Positions 17,656 through 25,458 of a DNA stretch of 64,000 nt are shown in pieces. The notes below the pieces were generated by a model, which made no database searches, had not been told where the DNA came from, and saw only the letters and a program-made list of their open reading frames with translations. Position 1 is the first letter of the stretch, and each line of letters starts with the position of its first letter. Location of the stretch: NCBI GenBank assembly GCA_023417785.1, contig JAEZEH010000145.1, forward strand, positions 62,001 to 126,000, given 5' to 3'. This DNA is from Bacteroidota bacterium (GTDB lineage: Bacteria; Bacteroidota; Bacteroidia; Cytophagales; Cyclobacteriaceae). The position numbers and the translations under genes are program-made.

Positions 17656-18519
17656 TTGCGACCCAAAAAGACACTCTCGAACTGGCTTACAACCAGGTAC
17701 CAGCTCATTATCAGAAGCGACGAAAACTTCGCCGAAAGAACGAGTCTTGGGTTCACCTACTCGAAAGTGATCCTTTTTTCGGTGGTCATGTTTACCGGCC
17801 TGTTCGGGATGAGCATGTTCATGAGCAAAACGATACTGGCCCGGTGGTTTGATCCAAAACATGAACAGCTGCTGATGAATCAGCAGCTTTATGAACTGAG
17901 CCAGATCGTCGACTCGCTCGAAACACAGGTAGATCAGAAGGAACGCTTCATTCAGAACGTCAAGCGCAGACTAAGCGGCGACACGGCTGTCTATCTTGAT
18001 GTAGCGGTTGCTGTAAGCGCGGAAAACCAACCGGTTGTAAAACCGGCCAATCTGAAAGCCACCCCGCGCGATTCTGCTTTTCGGAAGGAATATGAAAGTT
18101 CCGGACTATCGCAACTCTCGCTTGCGCAGTCGAAGAACCGCGAACTTGAAGAAATATTTTTTTATACGCCGCTTACCGGTTTCATTTCTGACGGCTACGA
18201 TGTGAAGAAGAATCACCTGGGTGTTGATATTGTGGCCAAAGCGAACGAACCTGTGAAGTGCATCGCCGATGGTACGGTGATATTTTCATCCTGGACGCAG
18301 GACGCCGGGTATGTAATCATGGTCCAACACCGTGGAAACCTGATCTCTGCGTATAAGCACAATGCCCAGCTACTGAAAAAGGTCGGTGCATTCGTCAACG
18401 GTGGTGAGATCATTTCAATAGTTGGCAACAGCGGTGAGCTTACGAACGGACCACATCTGCATTTTGAGTTGTGGAACAACGGAAGTTCCGTTAATCCCGA
18501 AGAATTTATAAATTTTTAA
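17656..18519 (+). CDS. Membrane-anchored M23 family peptidoglycan endopeptidase
   Basis: 287 residues. A 36-residue basic cytoplasmic N-terminus (KKTLSNWLTTRYQLIIR) is followed by one membrane helix (about 37-58), a coiled-coil (about 70-105), a linker, and a C-terminal LytM/M23 domain with zinc ligands in NHLGVDIVA and GPHLHFELW. It likely cleaves peptidoglycan cross-links in the periplasm. The bactofilin gene follows after 11 bp. Such pairs are known shape modules in which the bactofilin positions the hydrolase. The start is TTG at 17656: an in-frame stop lies 12 bp upstream and the conserved N-terminus begins here. Confidence 0.9.
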   Translation: MRPKKTLSNWLTTRYQLIIRSDENFAERTSLGFTYSKVILFSVVMFTGLFGMSMFMSKTILARWFDPKHEQLLMNQQLYELSQIVDSLETQVDQKERFIQNVKRRLSGDTAVYLDVAVAVSAENQPVVKPANLKATPRDSAFRKEYESSGLSQLSLAQSKNRELEEIFFYTPLTGFISDGYDVKKNHLGVDIVAKANEPVKCIADGTVIFSSWTQDAGYVIMVQHRGNLISAYKHNAQLLKKVGAFVNGGEIISIVGNSGELTNGPHLHFELWNNGSSVNPEEFINF

Positions 18520-18530
18520 AACCCCTACTC

Positions 18531-18959
18531 ATGCTAAGTTCAAAAGACAACAAAAGGTCCGCCGATGAGCACGCCAGTTCAAGTAACACCATCGGTAAAG
18601 GAACCTACCTCGAAGGCAACGTTGAAACCCACGGAAATATCCGCATTGAAGGTAAGGTTACCGGGAACATCAAATCCAAATCCAAAGTCGCCCTTGGCCC
18701 GCAATCACAGGTTGAAGGCAACATTCTGGCCCTGAATGCCGATATTGAGGGTGAAGTAAAAGGTAAACTCGAAATAACCGAGTTGCTTGTTTTGAAGGCG
18801 ACTGCCGTAATTCACGGGGATATTGTGACAGGCAAAATGGTAGTTGAGCCTGGAGCTGTGTTTAATGGTACCTGTAAGATGGGTGCGGTTGCCAAAGAAA
18901 TCAAAATAGGGGAGCCCAATGGCGTCGCAAGATCCATCCAGGAAGCCAAAACAGTATAA
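18531..18959 (+). CDS. Bactofilin (polymer-forming cytoskeletal protein)
   Basis: 142 residues. A disordered polar N-terminus (about 1-20) precedes a right-handed beta-helix of hexad-like repeats: GNVETHGNIRIEGKVTGNI, SQVEGNILALNADIEGEV, AVIHGDIVTGKMVVEPGAVF. Bactofilins polymerise without nucleotide into membrane-associated filaments that place cell-wall enzymes. Its upstream neighbour is an M23 endopeptidase with a membrane anchor, the probable client. The last 41 bp overlap the AtpZ-like gene, so translation of the two may be coupled. Confidence 0.94.
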   Translation: MLSSKDNKRSADEHASSSNTIGKGTYLEGNVETHGNIRIEGKVTGNIKSKSKVALGPQSQVEGNILALNADIEGEVKGKLEITELLVLKATAVIHGDIVTGKMVVEPGAVFNGTCKMGAVAKEIKIGEPNGVARSIQEAKTV

Positions 18960-19143
18960 TTCATACCTTAAGTATGGCGGGCTTGCCTTCCAGTTACTGA
19001 TCGCCATAGCTTTGTTTGGCTGGATTGGTTCCAGGGTCGATCATTGGCTGGAACTGCAATTTCCGGCCTTTCTGCTATTGTTCGGTTTTCTGGCCTTTGC
19101 AGGAATGATGTATCAATTATACCGGTCAATCAACAAGGAATAG
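18919..19143 (+). CDS. AtpZ/AtpI family small membrane protein
   Basis: 74 residues with two membrane helices (about 20-40 and 47-66: LAFQLLIAIALFGWIGSRVDHWL, FPAFLLLFGFLAFAGMMYQLY). This is the AtpZ/AtpI family, found before F-type ATPase genes and implicated in c-ring assembly or Mg/Ca transport. It overlaps the end of the bactofilin gene by 41 bp. The sequence AGGGGAG just before its ATG is a rare strong Shine-Dalgarno in this window and lies inside the bactofilin reading frame. It links the shape genes to the ATP synthase cluster. Confidence 0.85.
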   Translation: MASQDPSRKPKQYNSYLKYGGLAFQLLIAIALFGWIGSRVDHWLELQFPAFLLLFGFLAFAGMMYQLYRSINKE

Positions 19144-19503
19144 GTGAAGCAGTTCATCATTACCTTGCTTGTTGCGGCCGCTGTGGTTGGTGGTGTAGTG
19201 ATCGGTATGGGATACTCTGGTCTTATCCCGGCCAAACCGACATCTTTCTGGGAGATCATTGTTTTTTTGATAATAACTACCGCAGTTCTTTTTCGATTCG
19301 TTGTTCGCGCTGAGCCTGGCGCATTTGTCCAAACCTTTCTGTTAACAATGGTGCTAAAGCTTCTTGGATATGGAGCTTTCCTTTTCTTTGTCATTCTCCC
19401 TGACCGGCAAAACGCTGTTCCAAATGTTGTTCTTTTTCTTACTGGTTATTTGGTTTTTACTGCCATTGAGATCTTTTATTTGCACAGGAAAACACGTGGC
19501 TGA
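19144..19503 (+). CDS. Four-helix membrane protein of unknown function before atpB
   Basis: 119 residues with about four membrane helices (ITLLVAAAVVGGVVIGMG, WEIIVFLIITTAVLFRFVV, FVQTFLLTMVLKLLGYGAFLFFVI, VVLFLTGYLVFTAIEIFYL). Size, helix number and position resemble the AtpI protein encoded before atpB in many bacteria, but the sequence has no signature I recognise with certainty. It begins with GTG directly after the TAG of the AtpZ-like gene (zero spacing), so it is surely in the same transcript. A role as ATP synthase assembly factor is inference from position. Confidence 0.72.
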   Translation: MKQFIITLLVAAAVVGGVVIGMGYSGLIPAKPTSFWEIIVFLIITTAVLFRFVVRAEPGAFVQTFLLTMVLKLLGYGAFLFFVILPDRQNAVPNVVLFLTGYLVFTAIEIFYLHRKTRG

Positions 19504-19564
19504 ACGCCGCCTCAGCGAAGGCTAAAAATTTTTTCAAAGATGTTTTTTCTGGAGGGATAATTAA

Positions 19565-19572
19565 TACCTTTG
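19565..19572 (+). promoter_or_regulatory. Candidate promoter of atpBEFHAG
   Basis: TAccTTTG is a perfect -7 element, 35 bp before the atpB ATG. The -33 region about 20 nt upstream is T-rich (near 19543-19548) but without an exact TTTG. It would let the ATP synthase genes be expressed separately from the bactofilin/AtpZ unit. Confidence 0.5.
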
Positions 19573-19607
19573 CGGTCGGATTTTAAAACCCCCCAAAAAC
19601 AAGCCAG

Positions 19608-20660
19608 ATGACCGTGTTTTTCAACACTTTAAGCCGTTTTAACTCTGTCTTTTCAGGCGTCCTTTTGATGTTGCTTTTGTCTGTTCCGGCGTCGGCCCAG
19701 CAGCAGTCTTCCACCGATATGGACACCCATGAAACATCGACAGCGGAGAAGTTCGACGCTGGGGAGGTAATTATCCATCACGTACTAGACGACCACATAT
19801 GGCATTTCTGGGATGGCCATGGCGGTACTCTTTATCTGCCGGTTATCGTTTATTCCGAAGAAAAAGGAATTGATGTTTTCTCTTCGTCCAGGTTCTATGA
19901 TGAAAACCATGAACTTGTGTCTTACGAAGGATACACGCTTGATCATAACCACATCTATTTAAATGGAAAGCAGGTTTTCGACCTTTCGATCACCAAGAAC
20001 GTAGCCATGCTTCTCATTAATGCGGCTTTGATGGTTGTGGTATTCCTTTCTGTAGCGGGAGCATACAAACGCAATAAGGGCAAAGCACCCAAAGGCCTTC
20101 AATCCTTCATCGAGCCGATTATTGTTTTCGTACGTGATGAAGTGGTAAAGCCAAACATCGGGCATGGCTATGAGAAATACATGCCTTATCTGTTAACGCT
20201 GTTTTTCTTTATCCTTTTTGGAAATATACTTGGCCTTCTGCCTGGGGCGGCGAACCTGACAGGAAATATCGCCGTGACGTTTACGCTGGCTTTGATTACA
20301 TTCATTGTTACCAATGTAAGTGGTAACAAGGCGTACTGGTCACACATCTTCTGGACACCGGGTGTACCGCTGCCGTTGAGAATTGTAATTCTCCCTGTTG
20401 AAATCTTGGGCATCTTCACCAAGCCTATTTCGCTGATGGTTCGTTTGTTTGTAGCCATCACCGCCGGGCACATCGTAATTCTGAGTCTGATAGCCCTGAC
20501 ATTTATTTTCCAAAGCTACCTTGTGGGCGTTGCCTCGTCGCTGGTAGTACTGTTTATCAATCTGATTGAGTTGCTGGTGGCGGGGATTCAGGCATACGTG
20601 TTCACATTGTTCACGTCACTTTATATCGGGATGGCCACAACAGATCATGAGCACCATTAA
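19608..20660 (+). CDS. atpB: ATP synthase F0 subunit a
   Basis: 350 residues. Unlike short AtpB proteins it starts with a signal-peptide-like segment (cleavage after VPASA) and a polar extracytoplasmic region of about 90 residues rich in His and Asp (HHVLDDHIWHFWDGHGG, LDHNHIYLNG). Five to six membrane helices follow from about residue 122. The essential Arg is in SLMVRLFVAITAGH. The subunit provides the proton half-channels facing the c-ring. The N-terminal extension is typical for Bacteroidota. Confidence 0.96.
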   Translation: MTVFFNTLSRFNSVFSGVLLMLLLSVPASAQQQSSTDMDTHETSTAEKFDAGEVIIHHVLDDHIWHFWDGHGGTLYLPVIVYSEEKGIDVFSSSRFYDENHELVSYEGYTLDHNHIYLNGKQVFDLSITKNVAMLLINAALMVVVFLSVAGAYKRNKGKAPKGLQSFIEPIIVFVRDEVVKPNIGHGYEKYMPYLLTLFFFILFGNILGLLPGAANLTGNIAVTFTLALITFIVTNVSGNKAYWSHIFWTPGVPLPLRIVILPVEILGIFTKPISLMVRLFVAITAGHIVILSLIALTFIFQSYLVGVASSLVVLFINLIELLVAGIQAYVFTLFTSLYIGMATTDHEHH

Positions 20661-20696
20661 CACGAGTTTTTGTTTCACTTTTAATTATATACAATT

Positions 20697-20942
20697 ATGC
20701 TTTTAGCAATTTTATTGGACATCGCTTATGCAGTAATGGGTGCTGGTATCGGTGCCGGACTAGTAGCAATTGGCGCGGGTCTTGGTATTGGTAAAATCGG
20801 TGCAGCTGCTATGGAAGGGATGGCCCGTCAGCCTGAAGCTTCTGGAAAAATCCAGGGAGCGATGCTGATCATTGCGGCACTTATCGAGGTAGCGGCCCTT
20901 TTCGGGCTGGTTATCTGCTTGCTGATCTCATTCAAGGCCTAA
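20697..20942 (+). CDS. atpE: ATP synthase F0 subunit c
   Basis: 81 residues forming the two-helix hairpin of the c-ring. The first helix has the small-residue packing motif GAGLGIGKIG, the polar loop is RQPEASGKIQ, and the second helix carries the ion-binding Glu in AALIEVAALFG. I do not see a full sodium-binding signature, so proton coupling is likely. It is required in many copies per complex and is followed by a strong hairpin that may set its level above that of the downstream genes. Confidence 0.97.
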   Translation: MLLAILLDIAYAVMGAGIGAGLVAIGAGLGIGKIGAAAMEGMARQPEASGKIQGAMLIIAALIEVAALFGLVICLLISFKA

Positions 20943-20948
20943 AGACCG

Positions 20949-20985
20949 AAGCCTGGTTCGCAATTGGTGAACCAGGTTTCTTTTT
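20949..20985 (+). terminator. Strong hairpin with T-tract between atpE and atpF
   Basis: AAGCCTGGTTC (20949-20959) pairs with GAACCAGGTTT (20969-20979), 11 bp including one G-U, around a 9-nt loop, followed by CTTTTT (20980-20985). This is a textbook intrinsic terminator shape in the middle of the ATP synthase operon. atpF starts 28 bp later and no alternative promoter is obvious, so it probably acts as a partial terminator, or protects the 3' end of a short atpBE transcript. Confidence 0.75.
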
Positions 20986-21013
20986 CAAAACTTAGTAACT
21001 ATTTGAATACAAT

Positions 21014-21508
21014 ATGGAACTTCTAACCCCTGGTTCGGGTCTGATTATCTGGCAATTGATCATCTTCATTGCCTTGTTTATTTTTCTCGCCAAGTTCGCC
21101 TGGAAGCCAATTCTTGGTTCACTTAAGGAACGTGAGATGTCCATTCAGCAGGCGCTGGATACAGCTGAAAAAGCGAAACAGGAAATCGCCTTGTTGAAAT
21201 CAGATAATGAAAAGATTCTTAAAGAGGCTCGCGAGGAGCGTGAACGAATTATGCGTGAAGCTCGTGAGGCGGCAAACCGGATGAAAGAAGAAGCGGCGCA
21301 GGATGCAAAGAAGAGCGCGGATAAAATCATCGATGATGCCCGAAACGCTATCAATATTGAAAAGCAGGCTGCGATGAAGGAGGTCAAAGTTCAGGTTGCG
21401 TTGTTCTCGCTTGAAATCGCGGAAAAACTTATGAAGAAGAATCTCTCCTCTGACAAGGAACAGCATCAGCTTGTCGAGACATACATAAACGATTTAAAGC
21501 TTAACTGA
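21014..21508 (+). CDS. atpF: ATP synthase F0 subunit b
   Basis: 164 residues: an N-terminal membrane helix (SGLIIWQLIIFIALFIFLAKFAW) and a long charged coiled coil (about 35-135, many Lys/Glu/Arg/Ala) ending in a delta-binding region. It forms the dimeric peripheral stalk that holds the F1 head. Length and architecture are normal. The stop is 2 bp before the atpH start. Confidence 0.96.
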   Translation: MELLTPGSGLIIWQLIIFIALFIFLAKFAWKPILGSLKEREMSIQQALDTAEKAKQEIALLKSDNEKILKEAREERERIMREAREAANRMKEEAAQDAKKSADKIIDDARNAINIEKQAAMKEVKVQVALFSLEIAEKLMKKNLSSDKEQHQLVETYINDLKLN

Positions 21509-21510
21509 GT

Positions 21511-22071
21511 ATGACCGAATCCAGGGCGGCTATCCGATATGTGAAATCACTGCTTAACCTCGCTGTTGAACAAGGCGCGTTGGAGCATGTTCATGATGAC
21601 ATGCGGACATTTTCAAAGATCCTAGACCAAAATCGTGACTTTTCGCTGGTGGTAAATAATCCTATTATCCGGCATGACAAGAAACGCGCGATATTTCACC
21701 AGCTGTTCGACGGCAAATTCCATAAGCTCACGCTGTCTATGCTGGATCTCATCACCAAAAAGTATCGGGAACCAATTCTTCCCATTATCGCCCGCGATTT
21801 TCATCTGGCCTATAATGAGTACAAAGGAATTGCCAGAGCATTTATAATAACGGCGACGCCGATTGACGAAAAGCTGAGATCCGAGTTCACGGATATGGTG
21901 CGGAAGGTTGCAAACACAAAGCAGGTTGAACTGATTGAAAAGATCGACCCTTCACTGATTGGTGGTTTCATCCTTAATGTCGGAGACCGTCAGATTGATA
22001 CCTCCATCAAGAGCAAGCTGAAAGCGATGGAGCTTCAGTTTAGTAAGAACCCTTATATAAGAGAAATTTAG
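21511..22071 (+). CDS. atpH: ATP synthase F1 subunit delta
   Basis: 186 residues: an N-terminal six-helix domain (AAIRYVKSLLNLAVEQGALE) that caps the alpha3beta3 head and a C-terminal domain with the family signature region (IEKIDPSLIGGFILNVGDRQIDTSIKSKL). It joins the peripheral stalk b subunits to F1. It lies between atpF and atpA in the usual order. Confidence 0.96.
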   Translation: MTESRAAIRYVKSLLNLAVEQGALEHVHDDMRTFSKILDQNRDFSLVVNNPIIRHDKKRAIFHQLFDGKFHKLTLSMLDLITKKYREPILPIIARDFHLAYNEYKGIARAFIITATPIDEKLRSEFTDMVRKVANTKQVELIEKIDPSLIGGFILNVGDRQIDTSIKSKLKAMELQFSKNPYIREI

Positions 22072-22123
22072 GGAGATAGTCCCACAAAAAAACGTAGACA
22101 ACACTTAACGATTTATAATAATC

Positions 22124-23704
22124 ATGGCAGAAATCAGACCAGATGAAGTATCCGCGATATTGCGTGAACAGCTTTCTCAAACCCGTACGGATGCTCAATT
22201 AGAAGAAGTAGGTACCGTATTAACTGTCGGTGATGGTGTGGCCAGGATATACGGCCTTACGAAGGCTCAGGCAGGTGAGCTCTTGATTTTTGAAAACGGG
22301 CTTCAGGCGCTGGTGCTGAACCTTGAAGAAGACAATGTCGGAGCAGTATTGCTCGGTGATTATAAAGATATCAAAGAAGGAGCTACGGTTAAACGCACAG
22401 GAAAAATCGCTTCGGTGCATGTTGGTGACGGTATGCTCGGACGTGTAGTGAATACGTTAGGTCAGCCTGTTGATGGCCGGGGTCCTCTTGCGGGTGATCT
22501 GTACGAGATGCCGCTCGAACGTAAAGCACCCGGCGTAATATTTCGTCAGCCGGTAAACGAGCCCCTGCAGACCGGTATCAAAGCTATCGACGCCATGATT
22601 CCTATCGGCCGTGGACAGCGCGAACTTATCATTGGTGATCGTCAAACCGGAAAAACGGCGGTAGCGATCGATACCATTATCAATCAAAAGGAATTTTACG
22701 AAAGAGGTAATCCTGTATTTTGTATTTACGTTGCAGTGGGTCAAAAAGCATCGACTGTCGCGGGTGTGGCCGCTGAACTGGAAAAGGCCGGCGCACTTGC
22801 GTATACAGTGATTGTTTCTGCTTCGGCTTCTGATCCGGCACCCATGCAGTTCTTCGCGCCATTCACCGGAGCCGCCATTGGCGAGTTCTTCCGTGATACA
22901 GGGCGTCCGGCTCTGGTTGTGTACGACGATCTTTCAAAGCAAGCAGTTGCCTATCGTGAAGTGTCGCTCCTGCTTAGAAGACCTCCCGGCCGCGAAGCTT
23001 ACCCTGGTGATGTATTTTATCTGCATTCCCGCCTTCTGGAAAGGGCTGCGAAAATCATCAACAACGATGCAATTGCAGCGAATATGAATGATCTCCCCCA
23101 TTCAATCAAACACCTTGTAAAGGGTGGCGGATCACTGACGGCGCTGCCGATCATAGAAACTCAGGCAGGTGACGTTTCAGCGTACATCCCGACGAACGTT
23201 ATCTCGATCACTGACGGGCAGATCTTCCTCGAAACCAACCTCTTCAACTCGGGTATCCGCCCCGCGATTAACGTCGGTATTTCGGTATCACGTGTGGGGG
23301 GATCAGCGCAGATCAAGTCGATGAAGAAGGTTGCTGGTACCCTTAAGCTCGACCAGGCCCAGTTCCGCGAACTGGAAGCCTTCGCGAAATTCGGTTCAGA
23401 CCTTGATGCTGCAACCAAGCTCACTATTGAGCGCGGCCGTAGAAATACAGAGATCCTGAAACAGGATCAGTATGCACCTGTGCCGGTAGAAGAGCAGGTT
23501 GCGATCATCACGGCTTCGACTCGGGGATTTCTCGATCGCGTACCCGTTCCAAAGGTGAAGCAATTTGAAAAGGAGTTTCTTGAACTGATGCGCGGAAGCC
23601 ATCAGAGTGTTCTTGATAATTTCCGGATCGGCAAGTTTGAAGACGCTGACGTGGAAACGGTGAAGAAAGTAGCGACGGATCTAGCCAAACAATACGCCGC
23701 CTAA
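22124..23704 (+). CDS. atpA: ATP synthase F1 subunit alpha
   Basis: 526 residues. It shows the N-terminal beta-barrel, the nucleotide-binding domain with P-loop GDRQTGKTA (about residues 170-178), the alpha-type signature PAINVGISVSRVGG, and a C-terminal helical bundle. It forms the non-catalytic nucleotide sites of the alpha3beta3 head. The catalytic beta subunit gene is not in this cluster. atpG follows after 11 bp. Confidence 0.98.
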   Translation: MAEIRPDEVSAILREQLSQTRTDAQLEEVGTVLTVGDGVARIYGLTKAQAGELLIFENGLQALVLNLEEDNVGAVLLGDYKDIKEGATVKRTGKIASVHVGDGMLGRVVNTLGQPVDGRGPLAGDLYEMPLERKAPGVIFRQPVNEPLQTGIKAIDAMIPIGRGQRELIIGDRQTGKTAVAIDTIINQKEFYERGNPVFCIYVAVGQKASTVAGVAAELEKAGALAYTVIVSASASDPAPMQFFAPFTGAAIGEFFRDTGRPALVVYDDLSKQAVAYREVSLLLRRPPGREAYPGDVFYLHSRLLERAAKIINNDAIAANMNDLPHSIKHLVKGGGSLTALPIIETQAGDVSAYIPTNVISITDGQIFLETNLFNSGIRPAINVGISVSRVGGSAQIKSMKKVAGTLKLDQAQFRELEAFAKFGSDLDAATKLTIERGRRNTEILKQDQYAPVPVEEQVAIITASTRGFLDRVPVPKVKQFEKEFLELMRGSHQSVLDNFRIGKFEDADVETVKKVATDLAKQYAA

Positions 23705-23715
23705 CAGCATAACGA

Positions 23716-24606
23716 ATGGCAAGCTTAAAAGAAGTAAAAAACAGAATAACCTCCGTGGTTAGCACACAGCAAATCACCAAAGCCATGAAAATGGTGGCGG
23801 CAGCTAAACTGCGGAGATCACAGGACAGGATAACTCAATTACGCCCGTACGCACTTAAGCTTAATGCTATCCTGCAAAATTTATCCGCGGCTCAGGCTGA
23901 GAATGATTCCGACAACTGGTATAGTGAAGTAAGGGAAGGTGGAAACGTTCTGATCGTAGCCATCAGTTCGGATCGCGGCTTGTGCGGATCTTTCAACAGT
24001 AATATTTTTAAGGGTGTGATACGCCTGATTGAAGAGAAATATAAGGCTCAGTTCAAAGCGGGCAAGGTTACTGTGCTTCCAATCGGAAGGAAAGCTTCTG
24101 AGTACTTCGCTAAACGTGAGGCGGTTAAGGTCGTCGGGAATTATGGAACACTTTTTTCAAATCTGACATTCGACAGCGTTTCAAGTGCGGGGGATTTTAT
24201 TATTGAGAACTTCCGGAACGCAAAGTTCGACCGGGTTGAAGTTGTCTATAACGAGTTCAAGAACGTGGCAACTCAAATTGTCCGGATGCAGCAACTGCTG
24301 CCGATCCGTCCTGCTGCCATAGGTGAGGTGAAAGAAAATCAGATAGATTATATCTACCAGCCTGAGCAGCAGGAGATTCTGAAAGGAATTATTCCAAAAG
24401 CAATCAAGATCCAGCTTTTTAAAGCTCTTCTTGACTCGAATGCAGCTGAGAACGGAGCCCGGATGACTGCTATGGACAAGGCTACGGAAAATGCCGGCGA
24501 GCTTTTGAAAGAGTTGCGACTGACTTACAATCGAACTCGTCAGGCTGCCATCACCAAAGAGATTCTGGAGATTGTTGGCGGAGCCGAGGCGCTCAAGTCC
24601 GCATAA
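23716..24606 (+). CDS. atpG: ATP synthase F1 subunit gamma
   Basis: 296 residues. The N-terminal and C-terminal helices form the rotor coiled coil (LKEVKNRITSVVSTQQITKAMKMVAAAKLRRSQ, MDKATENAGELLKELRLTYNRTRQAAITKEI). The central Rossmann-like domain contains SSDRGLCGSFN. It transmits rotation between the c-ring and the catalytic sites. It is the last gene of this ATP synthase operon. A terminator-like hairpin follows, and atpD/atpC are absent. Confidence 0.97.
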   Translation: MASLKEVKNRITSVVSTQQITKAMKMVAAAKLRRSQDRITQLRPYALKLNAILQNLSAAQAENDSDNWYSEVREGGNVLIVAISSDRGLCGSFNSNIFKGVIRLIEEKYKAQFKAGKVTVLPIGRKASEYFAKREAVKVVGNYGTLFSNLTFDSVSSAGDFIIENFRNAKFDRVEVVYNEFKNVATQIVRMQQLLPIRPAAIGEVKENQIDYIYQPEQQEILKGIIPKAIKIQLFKALLDSNAAENGARMTAMDKATENAGELLKELRLTYNRTRQAAITKEILEIVGGAEALKSA

Positions 24607-24627
24607 TCGATGAAACTGTTTACAATT

Positions 24628-24658
24628 AAGTCTCCTCATAAAGGGGACTTTTTTTTTC
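24628..24658 (+). terminator. Terminator of the ATP synthase operon
   Basis: AAGTCTCC (24628-24635) pairs with GGGGACTT (24643-24650) around a 7-nt loop, with one G-U pair, and is followed by about nine T residues. It is a good intrinsic terminator after atpG. The T-tract runs directly into the TTG start of the UbiA-like gene, and the 3' arm (AGGGGAC) could double as its ribosome-binding site. Confidence 0.8.
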
Positions 24659-25456
24659 TTGCACAACATCAAAGAGATATATCGCCTCGTTAATATCTTA
24701 AGCTTAGACGTTTCTGCCGGAGCGGTTATTGGCAGCTTTTTCCTGGCTGATTTTTTTGGAACCGCTCCCTCAACCAACGGTGTTGCATGCCTCGCACTCT
24801 CAGTCTGGCTGATATATACATCAGACCATTTGCTTGATGCTTATAGAATGGGAAGCATACCCGTGACCCCGCGGCACGCGTTTCATCGCCGCCACTTTTC
24901 GGTGTTGACGTGTATTGTGGGGGTTGTGGCTTTGATCGACTTCAGTTTGGTGCTGACCCTGCCATTTTCAATGATCCGAAACGGCATGGTGTTGGGAGTT
25001 TTTATAGTCCTGTATCTCTTGTTCGTAAATCGATTCGCTGCTATTAAGGAACCGATTGCCGCGGCATTGTACTGTTTTGGTATTCTCATACCAATGGGAG
25101 CCAAAAGCGCGTTGAGTCATATGGACATACTACTAACAGGGCAATTTTTCTTAGTAGCGCTCATGAACCTTTTGCTGTTCTCCTGGTTCGATTTTCCCAA
25201 GGATCGCGCTCAGGGAACTCGCTCAGGTGTACTTGTAATAGGGAGGTCAAGTGCCGCCAAAATCATCTGGTTACTTTTTGCTTTGAACACATTTATTTTG
25301 GTGGCCGCGGTTCCTGGTTTGCATTTCCTGCTGTTATGGTGCATAGGATTTGGAAACATGGTCTTATTCATACTTCACCGGAAAGTCGGCGGGCATGATA
25401 ATTTTCGTTTGATCGGCGATGCTCTTTTTCTTTTGCCTGTACTTTCACTTTTGTAA
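24659..25456 (+). CDS. UbiA-like prenyltransferase family membrane protein
   Basis: About 265 residues and eight membrane helices, consistent with the UbiA fold. The first Asp-rich motif is SDHLLDAYR (a variant of the NDxxDxxxD motif) and the second is DFPKDRAQGT. UbiA enzymes transfer polyprenyl chains onto aromatic or other acceptors inside the membrane. The first motif is reduced, so activity is uncertain. A SAM methyltransferase gene starts 2 bp after it, suggesting prenylation followed by methylation. The TTG start at 24659 abuts the upstream terminator. No nearby ATG fits the conserved start (EIYRLVNILSLDV). Confidence 0.68.
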   Translation: MHNIKEIYRLVNILSLDVSAGAVIGSFFLADFFGTAPSTNGVACLALSVWLIYTSDHLLDAYRMGSIPVTPRHAFHRRHFSVLTCIVGVVALIDFSLVLTLPFSMIRNGMVLGVFIVLYLLFVNRFAAIKEPIAAALYCFGILIPMGAKSALSHMDILLTGQFFLVALMNLLLFSWFDFPKDRAQGTRSGVLVIGRSSAAKIIWLLFALNTFILVAAVPGLHFLLLWCIGFGNMVLFILHRKVGGHDNFRLIGDALFLLPVLSLL

Positions 25457-25458
25457 GG

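Noticed and set aside
17497..17862. N-terminal extension of the PorW/SprE-like protein up to 17862
   Set aside because: It would cross the divergent M23 gene and its consensus promoter and bury the lipoprotein signal peptide 122 residues inside the protein.
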